From contig DOWL01000076.1 in assembly GCA_003519585.1 (NCBI GenBank), positions 25,136-34,650 of the forward strand: a stretch of 9,515 nt of DNA. Direction: 5' to 3'. Made by a program: the position numbers and the translations under genes. Below are positions 6,599 to 9,515 of the stretch, in pieces. Origin of the DNA: Nocardioides sp. GTDB lineage: Bacteria > Actinomycetota > Actinomycetes > Propionibacteriales > Nocardioidaceae. The first letter of the stretch is position 1. Every line of letters begins with the position of its first letter. The notes beneath the pieces are model-generated. The model worked only from the letters and a program-made list of their open reading frames with translations. It searched no databases and had not been told where the DNA came from.

Positions 6599-7566
6599 GC
6601 GTCAGCGACGTCACCAGCCGGATCTCCCAGATCCAGTCGCAGCTGGCCCTGCTCACCCCCTCGGCCTCCTCGACCTCCGGCTCGTCGTTCGCCTCGGCGC
6701 TGGACGGCGCCCTCAAGACCTCGGCGACCACCACCAGCATGGGCACGGCGGACAGCTCCATCACCGGCCGCGACAAGGTGGTGCAGGAGGCGCGCAAGTA
6801 CCTCGGCATCCCCTACCTCTGGGGCGGCACCGACCCGGAGAAGGGACTGGACTGCTCGGGGCTGGTCCAGCTCGTGTACGGCAACCTCGGCATCGACCTG
6901 CCCCGGGTCTCCCGCGACCAGGCCAAGGTCGGCACCGCCGTCCCGAGCCTCGACGACGCGCAGCCGGGCGACCTGCTCGCCTTCGGGTCACCCGTGCACC
7001 ACATCGCGATCTACATCGGCGGCGGAAAGATGATCGAGGCGCCGCGCACCGGTCTCGACGTCCGCGTCACCGACGTCTACGAGACCCCGACTGCGATCCG
7101 GCGCGTGCTCCCCGACCCCTCGACCAGCGCGACCACCGGCGTCACCGGCGGAACCGGCGGAACCGGGCGGGCCAGCACCAGCGTGGGCGAGGTTCCGTAT
7201 GCGGACCTGTTCAACAAGGCGGCGTCGACGTACGGCGTGGACGCGAACCTGCTGGCCGCCATGGCCAAACAGGAGTCCGGCTTCGACCCCAATGCGGTCA
7301 GCTCGGCCGGTGCGCAAGGGCTCATGCAGCTGATGCCGGGTACGGCGGACGCGCTCGGGGTCACCAACAGCTTCGACCCGCAGCAGGCGGTCGACGGCGC
7401 GGCCCGGCTCATGGACGACCTGCTGGACCGGTTCGGCAGCACCCAGCTGGCCCTGGCGGCCTACAACGCCGGGCCGGGCGCAGTGATGCGCTACGACGGC
7501 ATCCCGCCGTACCCGGAGACCCAGAACTACGTCCGGTCGATCATGGCCATGCTCGGAGGCAACTGA
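6595..7566 (+). CDS. Two-domain peptidoglycan hydrolase (NlpC/P60 + SLT), flagellum-associated
   Basis: This 323-residue protein probably cuts the cell wall for the rod. Residues 1-55 are a Ser/Thr-rich leader with no signal peptide or membrane segment. The NlpC/P60 domain (about 58-172) has Cys87 in DCSGL, His136 in HHIAIY and Glu148 in MIEAP; the 49- and 12-residue spacings equal those I recall for the Cys-His-Glu triad of mycobacterial RipA. A Gly/Thr linker (about 175-198) leads to a GH23-type lytic transglycosylase (about 200-320) with catalytic Glu227 in KQESGF, then GLMQLMP (242-248) and AAYNAGPGAV (288-297). The first domain should cut stem peptides, the second glycan strands. GGGAGG at 6582-6587 and ATGA overlap with fliJ fix the start; an in-frame extension to 6331 is shadow of fliJ. 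It probably replaces the muramidase part of FlgJ and may leave by the flagellar exporter. Confidence 0.9.
   Translation: MSVSDVTSRISQIQSQLALLTPSASSTSGSSFASALDGALKTSATTTSMGTADSSITGRDKVVQEARKYLGIPYLWGGTDPEKGLDCSGLVQLVYGNLGIDLPRVSRDQAKVGTAVPSLDDAQPGDLLAFGSPVHHIAIYIGGGKMIEAPRTGLDVRVTDVYETPTAIRRVLPDPSTSATTGVTGGTGGTGRASTSVGEVPYADLFNKAASTYGVDANLLAAMAKQESGFDPNAVSSAGAQGLMQLMPGTADALGVTNSFDPQQAVDGAARLMDDLLDRFGSTQLALAAYNAGPGAVMRYDGIPPYPETQNYVRSIMAMLGGN
7144..7161 (+). repeat. Two 9-bp tandem repeats in the hydrolase linker
   Basis: ACCGGCGGA occurs at 7144-7152 and 7153-7161, followed by a partial third copy. It encodes the TGGTGGTG linker between the two catalytic domains, so copy-number change would alter linker length in whole three-residue steps. 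Confidence 0.6.
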
Positions 7567-8888
7567 TGCGCGTCTCCATCTCCACGCCCACGGCCGCTGC
7601 TGGTGACGCCGCGGGTGGCGCTGCGGCAGGGGCCGTGGCACCGGCCGTCGAGGGGTTCGGCGCCCTGCTGGCCGCCCTGCTCACGCCGTCCGGTGGCCAG
7701 CCCACCGGCGAGCCGGCGGCCCAACTCCCGGGCCAGCCCGCTCCTTCCTCCGATGCTCAGTCGGGAACCCCGGCACCGGTCGATCCATCGGTGGCCGAGG
7801 CAGCGACGGAGACGACGGTCGAGGCACCGGCCGACCCGCCGGCCACGGTGCTGGCCACCGTGCTGGCCACGGTGCTGGAGCCGGCGGAGGACACCAAGCC
7901 CACGGGCGTCCCGGCGGACCGCGACCAGGCCGACGCTGCTGACCCCGTCGACTCGGACGACGCAGCCACGCAGCCCAGTCCTGCGCTCGCCGTACCGACG
8001 GCCCCGCCGCTCGCCGCCGTTCCGATCGACCCAGCCGTCGCGCCGCCGACCGAGTCCCTGCCGACGGCGACGGAGCCGACGGGGGCGATGGACTCGATGG
8101 CTCCCGCGCCGCAGGTGCGCGTGCGGGCACTAACGGATCCTGGCCCCGCACCGACGCCCGCAACCGCCACCGGGCCGCGGCCCGACACGGCTTCCACGCC
8201 GGCGACGCCGCCTGCCACCAAGACGGCCGCGGACTCGACTTCCCCGGCCACCCCAGCCACCCAGGCAAGCCCAGCCGATCCAGCCGGACCGGGCACGCCC
8301 GTCGCAGCGGCTGCGCCGACCACGGCAACCGCAGCGACGACATCGTCGACCCCGGCTAGCAGCACCCAGGCCTCGTCCGTGGCTCACCAGGTCTTCGACC
8401 GGATCGAGCGGCTGGCGAGCTCCGGCGACGGCACGCATCGGGTCACGTTGCGGCTCGACCCCGGCTCCCTCGGCGAGGTCCGCGTGATGCTGACCGTGCG
8501 CGACGGGCGGGTCCGGGTTCGCCTGGCCGCCGGCGACGAGGCCCGGCTGGCACTGACCCAGGGCGTACCCGACCTGCAGCGGCTGCTGCAGCGCCACGGC
8601 GCCGGCGAGGTACGAGTCGACGTGACCGCGTTCGCCTCGTCGACCTCGCAGCCCTCCGGCCAGCAGGCCGATTCCCAGCAGCCCGGACCGCAGTCCGGGC
8701 AGCCCCACGATCTCTCCGGGACCCACACGGGTCGGGAGGACTCCGGTTCCGGGACCGGACATCAAGGCGCATCCGCACGGACGCGAGGTGCCACCACTGC
8801 CAGGGACGGCGCACAGGATCGGGCTCAACCGCCCGATTCCGTCGAACCCCGCAGGTCGACGCCGCTCGGCGTGGACGTGCGCATGTGA
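7566..8888 (+). CDS. fliK: Flagellar hook-length control protein FliK
   Basis: FliK is a secreted molecular ruler that measures the hook and switches export specificity through FlhB. It has 440 residues, near the usual size. Residues 1-270 are Ala/Pro/Thr-rich and disordered, with one hydrophobic patch (FGALLAALL, 31-39). This is the expected ruler part and shares little sequence with other FliK proteins. The conserved hook-length (Flg_hook) domain is at about 272-356, with RVTLRLDPGSLGEVRVMLTV (292-311) and a C-terminal DLQRLLQRHGAGEVRVDV stretch. Unlike enteric FliK, about 84 Gln/Ser/Gly-rich residues follow this domain. The ATG lies in TGATG after GGAGG (7555-7559). An in-frame extension to 6186 is shadow of upstream genes. 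Confidence 0.9.
   Translation: MRVSISTPTAAAGDAAGGAAAGAVAPAVEGFGALLAALLTPSGGQPTGEPAAQLPGQPAPSSDAQSGTPAPVDPSVAEAATETTVEAPADPPATVLATVLATVLEPAEDTKPTGVPADRDQADAADPVDSDDAATQPSPALAVPTAPPLAAVPIDPAVAPPTESLPTATEPTGAMDSMAPAPQVRVRALTDPGPAPTPATATGPRPDTASTPATPPATKTAADSTSPATPATQASPADPAGPGTPVAAAAPTTATAATTSSTPASSTQASSVAHQVFDRIERLASSGDGTHRVTLRLDPGSLGEVRVMLTVRDGRVRVRLAAGDEARLALTQGVPDLQRLLQRHGAGEVRVDVTAFASSTSQPSGQQADSQQPGPQSGQPHDLSGTHTGREDSGSGTGHQGASARTRGATTARDGAQDRAQPPDSVEPRRSTPLGVDVRM
7842..7877 (+). repeat. Three 12-bp tandem repeats in fliK
   Basis: GCCACGGTGCTG, GCCACCGTGCTG and GCCACGGTGCTG follow one another and encode ATVL three times (residues 93-104). They lie in the ruler region of FliK, where length is expected to set hook length. 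Slippage would change the ruler by four residues per unit. Confidence 0.75.
8681..8700 (+). repeat. Perfect 8-bp stem-loop in the 3' part of fliK
   Basis: GCCCGGAC (8681-8688) and GTCCGGGC (8693-8700) are exact complements around the loop CGCA. No T-run follows, so a rho-independent terminator is unlikely. It is the first of several stems in the tail-coding part of fliK. Confidence 0.55.
8816..8839 (+). repeat. 9-bp stem-loop about 60 nt before flgD
   Basis: GGATCGGGC (8816-8824) pairs with GCCCGATTC (8831-8839) around TCAACC, with one G-U pair. It lies inside the last 24 codons of fliK. It could affect mRNA stability or ribosome flow into flgD, or be a chance result of high GC. Confidence 0.5.
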
Positions 8889-8893
8889 GGAGG
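8887..8893 (+). promoter_or_regulatory. Strong ribosome binding site for flgD
   Basis: GAGGAGG begins within the fliK stop codon and ends four bases before the GTG at 8898. It fixes a GTG start for flgD and suggests initiation that does not rely on fliK translation. Confidence 0.75.
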
Positions 8894-8897
8894 CACC

Positions 8898-9383
8898 GTG
8901 AGTGTCGGTGCGATCGAAGGCTCGTCCGCGCTGTACGGCGTGGCCCAGTCCGCACAGTCCGACTCGACCACGAGCGGTAACGGCCTGGGCATCGGATCGA
9001 GCGGCAGCACCAGCGACAAGGACATGTTCCTGCAGTTGCTCGTGGCCCAGATGAAGTACCAGGACCCGATGAACCCGACCGACTCCGCGGACTTCCTCGC
9101 GCAGTCGGCCCAGTTCACGGCCCTGGAGAAGATGCAGTTGGTCGCCGACCAGACCGGGATGCTCCTCGGTGCTCAGATGGCCTTCGGGGCCAACGGCATG
9201 GTGGGTCGCAACGTGACCTACACGCTCGAGGACGGCACCGAGGGCACCGGCGTCGTGCACGGCGTCACCTTCGGCGACAAGGGCCCGGTGCTCGACGTCG
9301 ACGGCGTCCAGGTCCCGGTCTCCAGCGTGGTCACCGTCACCGACGGGACCACGCCATCCGGCTCGGCCAGCACGCCCGCCTGA
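8898..9383 (+). CDS. flgD: Flagellar hook cap / assembly protein FlgD (short form)
   Basis: FlgD caps the growing hook and directs polymerisation of FlgE. The 161-residue product has a flexible Ser/Gly-rich N-terminus (1-38), then the conserved FlgD block: MFLQLLVAQMKYQDPMNP (43-60) and ADFLAQSAQFTALEKMQ (64-80). Residues 100-148 (MVGRNVTYTLEDGTEG to VPVSSVVTV) form a small beta-rich domain of SH3/Tudor-like type. The protein is much shorter than enteric FlgD (about 230 residues) because the inserted fibronectin-like domain is absent, as in other Gram-positive FlgD. A nine-base spacer with GAGGAGG separates it from fliK, and 40 bases separate it from flgE. Confidence 0.94.
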   Translation: MSVGAIEGSSALYGVAQSAQSDSTTSGNGLGIGSSGSTSDKDMFLQLLVAQMKYQDPMNPTDSADFLAQSAQFTALEKMQLVADQTGMLLGAQMAFGANGMVGRNVTYTLEDGTEGTGVVHGVTFGDKGPVLDVDGVQVPVSSVVTVTDGTTPSGSASTPA

Positions 9384-9388
9384 TCCAT

Positions 9389-9406
9389 CCCCCAGAACCC
9401 CCAGAA
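9389..9406. repeat. 9-bp tandem repeat in the flgD-flgE spacer
   Basis: CCCCCAGAA occurs twice in a row (9389-9397, 9398-9406), filling nearly half of the 40-base spacer. No hairpin or T-run is present, so no terminator is called here. Confidence 0.6.
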
Positions 9407-9409
9407 CCC

Positions 9410-9415
9410 GAGAGG
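9410..9415 (+). promoter_or_regulatory. Ribosome binding site for flgE
   Basis: GAGAGG lies eight bases before the ATG at 9424, a good distance for initiation on a free spacer. Confidence 0.6.
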
Positions 9416-9423
9416 TACATCTC

Positions 9424-9515
9424 ATGCTTCGCTCACTCTTCGCCGGCATCAGCGGCCTGCGTGCCAACCAGACCATGCTCGACGTGGCCGGCAACAACAT
9501 CGCCAACGCCAACAC
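9424..9515 (+). CDS. flgE: Flagellar hook protein FlgE, N-terminal fragment (runs off the window)
   Basis: Only the first 30 codons are in the window. They read MLRSLFAGISGLRANQTMLD and then VAGNNIANAN, the conserved N-terminal helix and rod/hook signature of the FlgE/FlgF/FlgG family. Position right after flgD and the MLRSL...GISGL start favour FlgE, the hook subunit; FlgG or FlgF cannot be excluded from this fragment. The ATG is preceded by GAGAGG at eight bases. The gene is cut by the window end, not broken. Confidence 0.88.
   Translation, partial: MLRSLFAGISGLRANQTMLDVAGNNIANAN

Noticed and set aside
8681..8760. Intrinsic terminator between fliK and flgD
   Set aside because: The stems are inside the coding sequence and none is followed by a T-run; flgD and flgE continue the same functional unit.
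8130..9515. Reverse-strand open frame of 461 codons opposite fliK, flgD and flgE
   Set aside because: Low-complexity Gly/Arg/Val translation; the opposite strand holds clear FliK, FlgD and FlgE signatures.

Overview
The window is one end of a flagellar basal-body/hook gene cluster from a high-GC Gram-positive bacterium, most likely an actinobacterium of the Nocardioides/Propionibacteriales type. The reasons are the very high GC with G/C-dominated third codon positions, Gram-positive-style short FlgD and FlgE, the gene order flgB-flgC-fliE-fliF-fliG-fliH-fliI-fliJ-[hydrolase]-fliK-flgD-flgE, and a RipA-like NlpC/P60 domain of the kind common in Actinobacteria. The genus is inferred, not proven.

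Layout. Positions 1-379 hold no convincing gene. They form the leader/intergenic region ahead of the operon and carry a 16-bp perfect palindrome (105-120), a structured GC-rich element bounded by GTTTCG/CGAAAC (158-230) and a 7-2-7 inverted repeat (239-254). From 380 to the end every gene lies on the + strand: flgB, flgC (rod), fliE (MS-ring/rod adaptor), fliF (MS ring), fliG (rotor/switch), fliH, fliI, fliJ (export ATPase complex), a two-domain peptidoglycan hydrolase (NlpC/P60 plus SLT), fliK (hook-length ruler), flgD (hook cap) and the first 92 bases of flgE (hook). The switch proteins FliM/FliN, the export gate and the stator genes are not here and would be expected further downstream.

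How they work together. FliF builds the membrane ring, FliG sits under it, and FliH/FliI/FliJ feed substrates to the export gate. FliE, FlgB and FlgC are exported to start the rod. The hydrolase probably opens the thick cell wall for the rod, and then FlgD, FlgE and FliK build and measure the hook. All junctions from flgB to fliK overlap or abut (TGATG, ATGA, GTGA, a 17-nt overlap, one 1-nt gap), so the genes are probably co-transcribed and translationally coupled. Only flgD and flgE have free spacers with their own ribosome binding sites.

The most distinctive item is the hydrolase at 6595-7566. It joins a Cys-His-Glu endopeptidase domain and a lytic transglycosylase domain in one protein, shows no Sec signal peptide, and occupies the slot where FlgJ function would be needed. 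The second is the cluster of stem-loops in the 3' end of fliK just before flgD, in a disordered tail that extends past the hook-length domain. No insertion sequence, tRNA, rRNA, CRISPR array or convincing terminator was seen.
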